64,000 nt of DNA from Alcaligenaceae bacterium. GTDB taxonomy: Bacteria; Pseudomonadota; Gammaproteobacteria; Burkholderiales; Burkholderiaceae_B. The notes beneath the pieces were generated by a model that was not told where the DNA came from, made no database searches, and saw nothing but the letters and a program-made list of their open reading frames with translations. Made by a program: the position numbers and the translations under genes. Positions 54,801-63,412 of this stretch are shown here, in pieces; within the stretch, counting starts at the first letter, position 1, and each line of letters starts with the position of its first letter. The stretch is from contig JACCER010000010.1 of the NCBI GenBank assembly GCA_013416445.1, positions 1-64,000 of the forward strand, read 5' to 3'.

Positions 54801-55510
54801 GCTGGCGCGCTAATCCGACCTACGGGGGGAAGGTAATGGCTGGCGCAGAGGGGGGAGTCGGGAGTGACAGCGCTGGCAAGAGTCACTAGGTGGGCTTGTA
54901 GCGGCCAGGGGGCCTGTAATGCAAGCACCCTGAGCTCGCCTTCTATGCCGGCATTGATTTGCTCGTTGCCCAACTTCAGGCTTTGTATCACTAATTGCCC
55001 GCCATCATGGCTCAGGGCCAGCGAGGTTTGCAGCTTCTGTATGCTGACCGGTAGCGGTTCGCCGTCCTGGCTTAGCGCCAATTCATCTATAGCGAAACGG
55101 TCTATGGCCACGGTCAGCGGCAAGACGGGCATGCTGAAAGCTTCGCTGGGCGCCTCGTCGGGCGTCGCCGTCAATGCCACCGATACCGCAGCCGCTGACA
55201 AGTCCCGGATATGCAAGCGCCTGTTTAGCAGTTCATGCCAGTTGGCCTGCAAGTGAAACTGCTTCAGTGTCATGTCGACGCCCGGAACGCTGAAGGAGAA
55301 GTCCCCCACGCTCAGGCCGTCCCAGATGGTTCCGCTGACACCGCTGATCTGGCCGTCAAGCTGCTGGGCGGCTGTATGCATGACCCAGCGGCTGCCAGAT
55401 GCCGTACCCAGCACCCAATAGAGAAAGCTGCAGCACACCAGAATCAGCAAGACCACAATGGGCCCAGCCCAAATAAAGATCCGGCGCAACCAGCGCAACA
55501 CCCAGTTCAA
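51851..55510 (-). CDS. tamB: Translocation and assembly module subunit TamB (AsmA-like/DUF490)
   Basis: Very long periplasm-spanning protein of 1219 residues anchored by an N-terminal helix (about 11-34). It consists mostly of beta-rich repeats, with the conserved C-terminal TamB domain (about 880-1219: LKAGQLGSAG-type SIKSGQLGSAGSILP, GTINGLALVYRWF end). It works with the outer-membrane partner TamA, encoded immediately upstream (4-base overlap), in outer-membrane protein insertion or lipid transport. Residues 231-241 are encoded by a REP-like palindrome, and the surrounding segment (about 226-280) is a proline/threonine-rich low-complexity insertion. Confidence 0.92.
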   Translation of the reverse strand: MNWVLRWLRRIFIWAGPIVVLLILVCCSFLYWVLGTASGSRWVMHTAAQQLDGQISGVSGTIWDGLSVGDFSFSVPGVDMTLKQFHLQANWHELLNRRLHIRDLSAAAVSVALTATPDEAPSEAFSMPVLPLTVAIDRFAIDELALSQDGEPLPVSIQKLQTSLALSHDGGQLVIQSLKLGNEQINAGIEGELRVLALQAPWPLQAHLVTLASAVTPDSPLCASHYLPPVGRISAPAHNPRPDARPDQHRASTATLGTSPETESATPPAPVATRPHQAPSCDVALNTQITGNLDAFQLSVQGSGQGIDLSLDAALTPTGVFPLKTATLALQLPDGSSLNGNLDWASIQAGDAVLDSLAGSLRADKLNVGQLVGSAIPSAVITASADFDVQLRDHADLLSANVALNVASGSSWNKQALSGGLKGKVINTSADDAGANTTPLWQGLQLAALDMDLRLGKNRLQAEGALGAADTRLKLDMLAPDLDAFWPDLPGGANVKGDVAGSLAGHKADLTAQYTPAKSQPQEVGSAPVKVHVVLDGGWGKGSAGQDEAIGWRGKVSVLDVDHAGLGLRAGTATSVSFLPDAVAPAWQWQVGTTELALSMASRPLFVLAHQGSRGGAGRWETQGAIARLPISEQLIIDLRKKLDQSGVKKTDRGGVKVKANKGGALSEVVFGLNWNLRFAGTLEGEATIERLSGDIMVPAEPAFPLGLQTFKLNVNAKRSTASSSLLAANLELATAKMGRATVAATTLIHATAGGGLALEPKDIKTANIVADMSDLGWTSLFLDDAMELGGAVKANVQLKSRPDGTWDSSGAITGQKLRVVRIDDGVRLLNGTLSARLQNERLILDSLSFPASLRVEPKEWRTAEWLKTNDAAKGGKLTMTGSWNLLESSGVVDVDLYRYPILQRSDRYAMITGKLSLVPELPKITMNGAITVDAGWFDLDMLGGIPSVDSDVVVLRPGQKKQESSAPMDIAMDLDVDLGRRFYLTGYGVNSGLIGQMHVAMHNGKLTGVGALRTRGGAIETYGQRLQLRRGTVTFQGDITSPVLDIEALRTGLAVEAGVRVAGTAKRPRIDLVSYPAVSEIEKLSWLLLGHGADDSSGDMALLFSVGTSFLGGGEPFYRKFGIDEVSIKSGQLGSAGSILPAESVVSGLDSGTSDIERKFISVSKTLSGGITLSVQQALSDTGSVGRVGYRLARGLTAELSVGTINGLALVYRWFSRD
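54790..54819. repeat. Short REP-like palindrome inside tamB, copy 5
   Basis: TCGGATTATGCGC, loop, GCGCTAATCCGACCTACG: same arms as the intergenic copies. It is translated in frame on the minus strand (VGRISAPAHNP, about residues 230-240 of TamB) and does not interrupt the gene. Confidence 0.85.
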
Positions 55511-57276
55511 AATGCAATACCCAAGGAAAAATGCAGGCGCAGCCGGCGATCACGCTGCCCATAGGCAACATCGACAAAAAATGGTCCGGCTGGTGTTCGC
55601 ACAGCCAGCCCCACCCCATAACCCAGCGCCAGTTCCATTTGCCCGAAAGACGCCGCCGCATCGCCCACGTCAACGAAATAATTCATACCGAATTGTTCAG
55701 TAAAGTAATGGGTGTACTCGACACTGGCCACAGCCAGGGCGGGCGCCCCCACCACGGCGTCGCCACGATGCAAACCTATACTGTTATAGCGATAACCGCG
55801 TATAGACCGGGCTCCGCCCGTCCGATAGCCAAAGTCTTGCGGCAGCCTGTCGGTTTTCGCCCATACCTTGCCGACTTCGCCGCGCAAGGTCAGGACATCA
55901 CGTCGGCCCACTGGCCACCATTGCTGCAGGCGTAGGCCGGCACGGTAAAACGGCTCGCCCTTGTCCAGGGTGACGCCAGCCCCCAAGCCCAGATCGATCA
56001 GATTGCCCTCGCGCGGATCATACTTTTTATCGACATCACGACGCAGCCACTGCCAGGTACCCACCAACGTCGGCACCTTGAACGTTTCTGCGCCTTTGAT
56101 CTTGGTTCTGTCATAAGCGCCGATCAGGCCCCACTGGGTCTCGTATTCGACCCGACTATTGCCTGCCGCCTTGCGCTCTTGTTTGCGTTTCCAGCCCAGC
56201 CCCATGCGCGTGTTGTCCAGCCCTTCGATATCGGAGTGGTTGTACAGCACGCCCACACTGTCTTTATAGCCCCTAAGCGTAGGCGGCAAATTGACATCGA
56301 AAAACGCCCGCTGACGGTTTTTATCTATGCCTATGCCTGTTTCTATCCAGACCGGCTGCCCGAACACGACATTCTGGCGGTACAAGCCTTCCACGCCAAT
56401 GCCGTTATCGCTATCCACCCCTATCGAGGTGGTGAAACGACGTGCAGGCGCTTCGGACACCTGTACACGCACTGGCAACTCAAGGTCACCGTCAGGCGAT
56501 TTTTTCTGCTCGTTGGGCGTTTGATCCAGGGTAACGAAAGCCCCCCTGAAGAAAGAAGTAGCCTGCAAAGCCTGCTGCCAATCGTCAAGCTTGTCTTGGT
56601 CGTAAGGGTCTCCTGGCGAATACCTGATGTAACGGTCTATCAGCTCGGGCGGAACCCGCTTGAGACCAAGAACGGTCAATTTACCAAACTTGACTGGCGG
56701 GCCACTATCCACCTTGACGGACAGATCGGCCTTGGCCTGTTCAGCATCAACCGTAGCCTGGGTGCTGGCCAGACGGGCGAAGAAAAAGTCTTTACGGCTA
56801 ACGTCATCCAGCAAGGTCGACTTGGCACTGCTCCATGACTCATTGATAAAAGGCATGCCTTTTGCCAGCGGCCATTCCTGCTTCAGCGTACTGATGCGCG
56901 ACGCGAATTCCGGCCGCGTGATTTGCCCTTCGAATTCCAGCTCCACCTGATCAACATGCGCCACCTGACCAGGATCGATGGTGATTTCCCAGAACTCACC
57001 GCCTATGCCCTCGCCAACTTCCAGCGTGACTTTGGACGCAAAGTAGCCCTGGGTTTCAAGCGCCGACACGGTTGCATCGTGCGCTCGCCGCCGCAAACGC
57101 GACACTTCACCGCCATCTTGGTCTTCCGCCAGACGGGTAATGGCTTCAATAGCGCCGTTAATGGATTGCAAGGCCGCAGGAGAAACACCGCCCGGATCGA
57201 TCACCACTTCGGGCTTGGCGTATGCACTGCGCGCCAGGCCCATTGCGAGCAAAAAGCAAATAACGCCAAACCGCAT
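55507..57276 (-). CDS. tamA: Translocation and assembly module subunit TamA (Omp85 family)
   Basis: Outer-membrane protein of 589 residues. A signal peptide (MRFGVICFLLAMGLARSAYA) is followed by three POTRA-like domains (about 25-265), then a 16-stranded barrel typical of Omp85/BamA proteins. The barrel contains GYRTGGARSIRGYRYNSIG (the VRGY/IRGY lid motif) and ends ...HFSLGIAF with terminal phenylalanine. I start at ATG 57276, 4 bp after the apbC stop, because the signal peptide begins there; longer in-frame starts run back inside apbC. Partner of TamB. Confidence 0.92.
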   Translation of the reverse strand: MRFGVICFLLAMGLARSAYAKPEVVIDPGGVSPAALQSINGAIEAITRLAEDQDGGEVSRLRRRAHDATVSALETQGYFASKVTLEVGEGIGGEFWEITIDPGQVAHVDQVELEFEGQITRPEFASRISTLKQEWPLAKGMPFINESWSSAKSTLLDDVSRKDFFFARLASTQATVDAEQAKADLSVKVDSGPPVKFGKLTVLGLKRVPPELIDRYIRYSPGDPYDQDKLDDWQQALQATSFFRGAFVTLDQTPNEQKKSPDGDLELPVRVQVSEAPARRFTTSIGVDSDNGIGVEGLYRQNVVFGQPVWIETGIGIDKNRQRAFFDVNLPPTLRGYKDSVGVLYNHSDIEGLDNTRMGLGWKRKQERKAAGNSRVEYETQWGLIGAYDRTKIKGAETFKVPTLVGTWQWLRRDVDKKYDPREGNLIDLGLGAGVTLDKGEPFYRAGLRLQQWWPVGRRDVLTLRGEVGKVWAKTDRLPQDFGYRTGGARSIRGYRYNSIGLHRGDAVVGAPALAVASVEYTHYFTEQFGMNYFVDVGDAAASFGQMELALGYGVGLAVRTPAGPFFVDVAYGQRDRRLRLHFSLGIAF

Positions 57277-57280
57277 CCAG

Positions 57281-58366
57281 TTATGTCTTCCGTGCAACAA
57301 CGCCAGGCATCTTGGCGGACTCATCGCGCGGCAGCGCCGCGACATTGGCAGCCAGCGCCGCAGCAATAGCGTGATACGCCTTGGCAGGTTCGCCGCCAGG
57401 CTCGGCCACCACGGAAGGCGTGCCCGAATCGGTCTGGGTGCGTATGCTTAGTTGCAAAGGCAAGGCGCCCAGCCAGGGCAGATGGAATTCGTTTGCCATA
57501 TCGCGCCCGCCATTCTGGCCGAAAATGGGTTCGGCATGACCGCATTGCGAACACACATGCACAGACATGTTTTCAACCACGCCCAGCACTGGCACATTCA
57601 CCTTCTGGAACATGCGCAAGCCCCGGCGCGCATCGGCCAAGGCAAGATCCTGGGGCGTGGTAACGATGATGGCGCCTGTCAGGGGTACTTTTTGCGCCAT
57701 GGTCAGGGCAATATCCCCTGTTCCCGGCGGCATATCGACAATCAGGTAGTCCAGGTCGTTCCAGTTGGTTTGACTGAGCAATTGCATCAAGGCCTGGGTC
57801 ACCATGGGGCCGCGCCAGATGGCAGGCGAATCCTCTTCGATGAGAAACCCTATGGAATTTGCCTGCAGGCCATGGCCCACCAAGGGCTCCATACTTTTGC
57901 CATCGAGGCTTTTGGGCTTGCCCGACAAACCCAGCATAATAGGCACGCTGGGGCCGTAGATATCGGCATCCAGCAAACCTACGCGCGCGCCCTGGCTGGC
58001 CAAAGCCAAGGCAATATTCACTGACGTCGTACTTTTGCCAACGCCACCCTTGCCCGAGGCCACCGCGATGATGTTGCGCACATTGGGCAGGGGCTTAAGA
58101 CCAGGCTGAACTGCATGAGTCTCGATTTTCACGGTAAAATTCAAGGCCTTGACTCTGGCGCCTATGGTCGCCAAAGCCGTTTCAATGCGTTTCTGCAACT
58201 CGGGTTGCCCATTGTGCGAAGGGTAGCCCAGGGGTAAAGTGATAGTTGCATCCATGCCCTCAAGCCTGATGTCGCAGCTTTTTGCGGTAAGCGCCAGTTT
58301 TTTCTGGGTATTGGGGTCTATAACTTCGCTCAACACCGCAAGTATTTGCTCAGGATTTACACTCAT
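57281..58366 (-). CDS. apbC: Iron-sulfur cluster carrier ATPase ApbC/Mrp
   Basis: P-loop protein of 361 residues that binds and delivers Fe-S clusters. An N-terminal MIP18/DUF59 domain (about 5-85) precedes the deviant Walker A SGKGGVGKSTTSVN (104-117), IVDMPPGTGDIALT and the cluster-binding CSQCG motif (about residue 272). It is divergent from a small membrane protein gene and metG, a common neighbourhood in proteobacteria. Confidence 0.94.
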   Translation of the reverse strand: MSVNPEQILAVLSEVIDPNTQKKLALTAKSCDIRLEGMDATITLPLGYPSHNGQPELQKRIETALATIGARVKALNFTVKIETHAVQPGLKPLPNVRNIIAVASGKGGVGKSTTSVNIALALASQGARVGLLDADIYGPSVPIMLGLSGKPKSLDGKSMEPLVGHGLQANSIGFLIEEDSPAIWRGPMVTQALMQLLSQTNWNDLDYLIVDMPPGTGDIALTMAQKVPLTGAIIVTTPQDLALADARRGLRMFQKVNVPVLGVVENMSVHVCSQCGHAEPIFGQNGGRDMANEFHLPWLGALPLQLSIRTQTDSGTPSVVAEPGGEPAKAYHAIAAALAANVAALPRDESAKMPGVVARKT

Positions 58367-58458
58367 ATCAATATGCCTTACTTGGAAAATTACACCGAAG
58401 CCTCAAGAATAGCGGATTAAGGGAATTATTTTCCCCCAAAAGGGTCTACATAATCACG

Positions 58459-58707
58459 ATGAATATATTTAACCAAATTATCCGCGGCATCCTTTTCCTT
58501 GCTCTTGCCATCTTTGGCATGGCGATGGCCTTTGTGTTCATGATTTCCACCGCACTGGCCATCGGTATACTGTACATAGTAGCCAGAATCAAGGGCCGCC
58601 CCTTCGGCGTCAAGGCCTATTGGGCCGAACGCCGCCACGCCAGCGATGGCAAGGGCGTTTTTAAAAACAAAGACGTTACCGATATCGAAATGCGGGAAAT
58701 CCCGTAA
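58459..58707 (+). CDS. Small membrane protein of unknown function
   Basis: Predicted 82-residue protein. Residues about 5-45 are strongly hydrophobic with a break near 20-24 (FGMAMAFVFMIST), enough for two short helices or one long one. The rest is a charged cytoplasmic-type tail (AERRHASDGKGVFKNKD). I do not recognise the family. Codon usage resembles its neighbours, and the gene stands alone between apbC and metG. No strong ribosome site precedes ATG 58459, so the start is tentative. Confidence 0.65.
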   Translation: MNIFNQIIRGILFLALAIFGMAMAFVFMISTALAIGILYIVARIKGRPFGVKAYWAERRHASDGKGVFKNKDVTDIEMREIP

Positions 58708-58829
58708 TCGGCCCGCTGCCCGGCTATCATACGGGCAGTCGGCATACAAAATAAGCACCTGCACGCCAATTTAACGATTCCTCACAATTCCAGCAGGCTT
58801 TGTGCCTGTTGAACTGTGGGAACTCGTAG

Positions 58830-58862
58830 GTCGGATTAAGCGCAACAGCGCCGTAATCCGAC
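58830..58862. repeat. Short REP-like palindrome, copy 6
   Basis: GTCGGATTAAGCGC, loop, GCGCCGTAATCCGAC, flanked by GTAG on the left and AAACAAAGCC on the right, like the tails at 302 and 23431. It is in the 244-bp gap between the small membrane protein gene and metG, both plus strand. Confidence 0.85.
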
Positions 58863-58951
58863 AAACAAAGCCACCCCAACACACCTATCCCAAGCAACAA
58901 GCCTGGGAAAGCCCTAAAATCCCTGTTCCATTTTTCTTATAACGTTCAGAC

Positions 58952-61024
58952 ATGTCGCGCACGCTATTTGTTACTACTGCCCTGCCATACGCCAACGGTT
59001 CATTCCACATCGGCCACATCATGGAATATATCCAGGCCGATATCTGGGTGAGGTCCATGCGAATGTCGGGTCACACCGTGCATTTTGTTGGCGCCGACGA
59101 CGTTCACGGTGCGCCCATCATGCTCAAGGCAGAAAGCGAAGGCCTTACGCCGCAGGCACTGGTGGCCCGCTACGCCGCCGAACGCCCCATCTACCTGAAC
59201 GGTTTCCATATTGAATTCGATCACTGGCACTCAACCGACTCAGCTGAAAACGTGGCCTTGTCGCAAGATATCTATCGCCGTCTGAAAGCCGCCGGCTTTA
59301 TCGATACACGCACCATCGAGCAGTTTTACGATCCGGTCAAGGGCATGTTCCTGCCCGACCGCTACATCAAGGGCGAATGCCCGCGCTGCCACGCCAAAGA
59401 ACAATACGGCGACTCCTGCGAAGTATGCAGCGCCGTGTACTCGCCCACCGAATTGATAGAACCCTATTCCACGCTGACCAAGGCCACGCCGGTGCTGAAG
59501 TCATCTGAACACTTCTTCTTCAGGCTATCCGACCCGCGCTGCGTCGAGTTTTTGCAATCCTGGACCACAGGCAGCAATGCCAATGGCGACAAGCGTCTGC
59601 AACCCGAAGTGCTGGCCAAGACCCGCGAATGGCTGGGTACAGGCGACGCTGACAGCGCCGCCAAGCTGGCCGACTGGGATATCTCGCGCGATGAGCCCTA
59701 CTTCGGCATCCCCATCCCCGACGCGCCCGGCAAGTTCTTTTATGTCTGGCTCGATGCGCCGGTAGGCTACCTGGCTTCGCTCAAGGCCTATTGCGCCAAG
59801 AAAAACATTGATTTCGACGCCTTGCTCGACCCCGAAGGTGACACCGAACAAGTGCACTTCATCGGCAAAGACATCATGTATTTTCATGCCTTGTTCTGGC
59901 CCGCCACCCTGAAGTTCTCGGGGCGCAAAACGCCCGACAACCTGCATGTACACGGTTTTATCACAGTCAGCGGCGAAAAAATGTCAAAAAGCCGGGGGAC
60001 CGGCATTTCACCGCTGCGCTACCTGCAACTGGGCATGAACGCCGAATGGATGCGCTATTACATCGCCGCCAAGCTCAATTCCCACGTCGAAGACCTAGAC
60101 TTCAACCCCGACGACTTCATCGCCCGCGTCAATAGCGACCTGGTCGGAAAATACGTCAATATCGCCAGCCGTGCAGCCAACTTCATCAGCAAGCACTTCG
60201 AGGGCAAGCTGGCCTACCTGGGCGATGTCCAATCGCTGCAAGATCAGATCGCGCTTGTTGCGGATCAGGTCAGGGCCGATTTCGAAGCGCGCGAATATGG
60301 CCGCGCCATACGCCGGATCATGGCGCATGCAGACCAGATCAACCAGGCTTTCGACGCAGCTCAGCCCTGGGTCATGGCCAAGGGCATCAGCAGCGCCGAC
60401 GACACCCAAAAGGCCACCCTGCAAGACATCTGCTCGCGGGCGCTGGCAGGCTTCAAGGCGCTTTCCGTCATGCTGGCGCCGGTATTGCCAGCGCTGACCG
60501 ACAAGGTAGCCAAAGAGTTGTTTGGCTCAAGTTCTGGCTACCTATGGGCCGACGCCACCGAACTACCAACCCAGATATCGCCGTTCAAGCACCTGATGCA
60601 GCGGGTCGAGCCAACAATGTTCGACGACCTTTTCGAGCCACCTGCCGCCCCCGTAGTCACACCTGGCGGCGAGGCCATCGCCGACACCATCGACATCAAA
60701 GACTTCGCCAAGGTCGACCTGCGCATTGCACATATCGTCAATTGCGAAGAAGTCGACGGTTCCGACAAACTGCTACGCCTGACCCTGGATGCAGGCGAAG
60801 GGCGTCACCGCCAAGTTTTTTCCGGCATTAAATCTTCCTATACGCCTGCCGATCTCATAGGCAAGCTAACCGTGCTGGTCGCCAACCTGGCTCCCCGGAA
60901 AATGCGCTTCGGCGTATCCGAAGGCATGGTGCTGGCCGCCAGCCACAACGATAGCAAAGTCGATGCCGGCATTTATATTCTTGAACCATGGCCTGGCGCG
61001 CAGCCCGGCATGCGCATCAATTAG
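58952..61024 (+). CDS. metG: Methionyl-tRNA synthetase
   Basis: Class I synthetase of 690 residues charging tRNA-Met. HIGH motif is HIGH (19-22, in [10 protein letters not shown]), the zinc-binding insert is [17 protein letters not shown] (about 143-159), the KMSKS loop is EKMSKSRGT (about 343), and there is a C-terminal EMAP/Trbp-like tRNA-binding domain (about 590-690; [20 protein letters not shown]). Full-length dimeric form. ATG 58952 is the natural start before [12 protein letters not shown]. Confidence 0.96.
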   Translation: MSRTLFVTTALPYANGSFHIGHIMEYIQADIWVRSMRMSGHTVHFVGADDVHGAPIMLKAESEGLTPQALVARYAAERPIYLNGFHIEFDHWHSTDSAENVALSQDIYRRLKAAGFIDTRTIEQFYDPVKGMFLPDRYIKGECPRCHAKEQYGDSCEVCSAVYSPTELIEPYSTLTKATPVLKSSEHFFFRLSDPRCVEFLQSWTTGSNANGDKRLQPEVLAKTREWLGTGDADSAAKLADWDISRDEPYFGIPIPDAPGKFFYVWLDAPVGYLASLKAYCAKKNIDFDALLDPEGDTEQVHFIGKDIMYFHALFWPATLKFSGRKTPDNLHVHGFITVSGEKMSKSRGTGISPLRYLQLGMNAEWMRYYIAAKLNSHVEDLDFNPDDFIARVNSDLVGKYVNIASRAANFISKHFEGKLAYLGDVQSLQDQIALVADQVRADFEAREYGRAIRRIMAHADQINQAFDAAQPWVMAKGISSADDTQKATLQDICSRALAGFKALSVMLAPVLPALTDKVAKELFGSSSGYLWADATELPTQISPFKHLMQRVEPTMFDDLFEPPAAPVVTPGGEAIADTIDIKDFAKVDLRIAHIVNCEEVDGSDKLLRLTLDAGEGRHRQVFSGIKSSYTPADLIGKLTVLVANLAPRKMRFGVSEGMVLAASHNDSKVDAGIYILEPWPGAQPGMRIN

Positions 61025-61037
61025 CCGGGGCAGTCAC

Positions 61038-61949
61038 ATGAGCATACATTTCGACCCCGATAGGCAGGCCGCAGGACACCGCAGCACAATGATCAGCGTT
61101 GCGGTCAATGTCGTACTCACGGTTTTCCAGATGGCAATAGGCTTGTTCGCCCAATCAACAGCCCTGGTTGCCGACGCCATCCACTCGCTGTCCGACCTGG
61201 TTTCCGACGGCGTGGTACTGGTCGCCAACAAGCACAGCCAAAAAGCGCCCGACGCCGATCACCCTTATGGGCATCGCCGCTTCGAAACCGCCGCCTCGCT
61301 GATCATCGGCGCGCTGCTGCTGTCGGTTGGCATAGGCATGCTCTGGAACAGCTACACCAAGCTGATGGACCCCAGCGCCATTCCCAAGGTGCACAGCATA
61401 GCCCTGGTGGTGGCGCTGATGGCACTGATTGCAAAAGAGCTGCTTTTTCGCTATTTGCTGGCCGTTGCCAAAAGAGTACGCTCTTCCATGCTCACGGCCA
61501 ATGCCTGGCATGCCCGCTCTGATGCCGCGTCGTCCCTGGTGGTCGCCATCGGCATTCTGGCCAATCTCATTGGCTTCCCGCTGGCCGACCCGCTTGCAGC
61601 CCTGATAGTAGGCTTGATGATCATCCGCATGGGCTGGAAGTTCTTTTTCGTATCGTTCAGCGACCTGATGGACAAGGCGGTAGACGATGTCACCGAAGAC
61701 CGCATACGCGCGCACTTGCTGTCTACACCAGGCGTGTACGGCATACACGATCTGAAAACACGCAAGCTTGGGGACATGATCTGGGTAGAGGTGGACCTGG
61801 AAATGGATGGCACACTAAGCATTACCGAAGGGCATGCCATTGCCACCGAAGCCCGCGAGCGAGTCATGCGCCATGAGCCCGTACTTGACGTCATGACGCA
61901 CTTTGATCCGGTAAAGGTCAATGGCACCGATACCGGCACCAAGGGCTGA
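61038..61949 (+). CDS. Cation diffusion facilitator family transporter
   Basis: Inner-membrane metal/proton antiporter of 303 residues. Six helices are predicted in the first about 210 residues, including ALVADAIHSLSDLVSDGVVL and HPYGHRRFETAASLIIGALL, where the histidines and aspartates form the metal sites; LTANAWHARSDAASSLVV is the second metal motif. A cytoplasmic domain follows (about 215-300). ATG 61038 begins 13 bp after metG; the frame is open back into metG, so the start is inferred. Metal (zinc, iron, manganese) is not determined. Confidence 0.92.
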   Translation: MSIHFDPDRQAAGHRSTMISVAVNVVLTVFQMAIGLFAQSTALVADAIHSLSDLVSDGVVLVANKHSQKAPDADHPYGHRRFETAASLIIGALLLSVGIGMLWNSYTKLMDPSAIPKVHSIALVVALMALIAKELLFRYLLAVAKRVRSSMLTANAWHARSDAASSLVVAIGILANLIGFPLADPLAALIVGLMIIRMGWKFFFVSFSDLMDKAVDDVTEDRIRAHLLSTPGVYGIHDLKTRKLGDMIWVEVDLEMDGTLSITEGHAIATEARERVMRHEPVLDVMTHFDPVKVNGTDTGTKG

Positions 61950-61981
61950 CCCAAGCCCCGCCCTGCTAGCCGCCGTAGTTC

Positions 61982-62974
61982 TTAATCATCAAACTTGACG
62001 CCTGTGGTTCGCACCAGATCGCTCCACTTCGTCAGTTCGTCCTCGACGAACTGGCGCGTCTGGGCCAGGTCCATGGCCGCAAAGGGCTCACTTGAATGAG
62101 TTTTAAGGCTGCTGACCATTTCCGGCGAGTTCATGATGCTGCCAATGGAAGCGTTGAGCTTGTTCAGAATTTCTGGGGGAGTTCCGGCGGGAGCGTGCAA
62201 GCCTACCCATGTATAGACATCAAAATTCTTGAAGCCTGACTCATGCAGCGTTGGTACGTCTGGCAAAAGCGCGCTGCGCTTCGCGCCGGTTATCGCAATA
62301 GCCCGCAACTGCCCTGATCTCAGGAAGGGAGACACAGTTCCTCCGTCTTGGAAACCAACCTGCAACTGACCCGATATGGTGTCCAGAGCAGCAGCAGCGC
62401 CCCCTCGGTAAGGAACGTGAACAAAGGGGATATCGCTAAGTTTACGCAGCAACTCTCCTGCAAGGTGTGTAGACCCGCCCGCGCCAGGTGTGGCATAGGG
62501 AACACCATCTTGCTTGCGGGCCCAATCCAGAAACTCGGGGACGGTTTTGGCGGGCACGGCTGGATTGACCACGATTACGTTGGGGATTTGAGCCAATGCG
62601 GCTACAGAAACCAGATCTTTTCTTGGATCGTAGTTGATTTTCGCGCGTGTATAGGGTGCGATCACATAGCCTGTGGCCGCAATCAGCAGCGTGTAACCAT
62701 CTGCAGCCTGACGCGCGGCATATTCCGTAGCCACCTGCCCACTTGCACCAGCCTTGTTTTCAACGATGAAAGGCTGCTTGAAGGTCGCTGACAACTCTTT
62801 TGCCAGGCCGCGGGACACGACGTCCGTCATTCCGCCAGGAGGGAATGCCACCACAATGGTTACTGGCTTGCTGGGCCAATCAGCTGCCTGGGCCGAAGCA
62901 GGCCCTGCGGCCAGAAAAACGGGGGCAAGCAACATCATTGCGCCAGTGCGCCACCGAAAAACCGAATTAAACAT
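61982..62974 (-). CDS. Bug-family periplasmic binding protein (tripartite tricarboxylate transporter type)
   Basis: Extracytoplasmic solute receptor of 330 residues. A signal peptide ends near ASAQA (residue about 31), followed by ADWPSKPVTIVVAFPPGGMTD, the standard Bug start, and later FVHVPYRGGAAAALDTISGQ. ATG 62974 has AAGGAG 5 bases before. These proteins bind carboxylates and related compounds and are very numerous in Alcaligenaceae. No TctA/TctB membrane subunits are nearby, so it is an orphan receptor here. It is divergent from the RpfF-like gene. Confidence 0.93.
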   Translation of the reverse strand: MFNSVFRWRTGAMMLLAPVFLAAGPASAQAADWPSKPVTIVVAFPPGGMTDVVSRGLAKELSATFKQPFIVENKAGASGQVATEYAARQAADGYTLLIAATGYVIAPYTRAKINYDPRKDLVSVAALAQIPNVIVVNPAVPAKTVPEFLDWARKQDGVPYATPGAGGSTHLAGELLRKLSDIPFVHVPYRGGAAAALDTISGQLQVGFQDGGTVSPFLRSGQLRAIAITGAKRSALLPDVPTLHESGFKNFDVYTWVGLHAPAGTPPEILNKLNASIGSIMNSPEMVSSLKTHSSEPFAAMDLAQTRQFVEDELTKWSDLVRTTGVKFDD

Positions 62975-63412
62975 AGTGTCTCCTTGTTGTGTAATTGACA
63001 TGGCTGAAGTTCGCCCACGCTACAGCGGCATTCGCATCCTGTAGCTATGCAAATGGCTGTAGCGGTGCAAACGCTTCAAGAAGTATAGGGAAGAGCACGA
63101 TGCCCGACCATATAAAAACTCCGAATAGCCAATTTGTTATTTTCAAAGACAATACTCGGGTATTTACCCTGGCATTTCAGCCCAAAAAAAGGTAACGCCG
63201 CTTAATTGAGCATGACGCTGCAAGCATGCCGCACGTTGCAGCGCAATATGCATCCCGCCGCCCTCATTGCTAACCGTATCAATGACATATAGATACATTT
63301 AGATAAATACTCGCATACAAACTCAGCAAATATGAAACATTTTTTTGCCGAGCTGTATTAGGCTCAAGGTGCAGTACTCCCTCAATTAATACGATCCTGA
63401 CTGGAGGAATCC
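62975..63412. other. Divergent intergenic region between the Bug protein and the RpfF-like gene
   Basis: No gene is credible here. One inverted repeat stands out: CGCTGCAA (63217-63224) and TTGCAGCG (63236-63243), 8-base arms with an 11-base spacer, about 170 bp before the RpfF-like start, possibly an operator. The segment 63285-63350 is AT-rich and probably holds the promoter of the RpfF-like gene. Confidence 0.45.
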
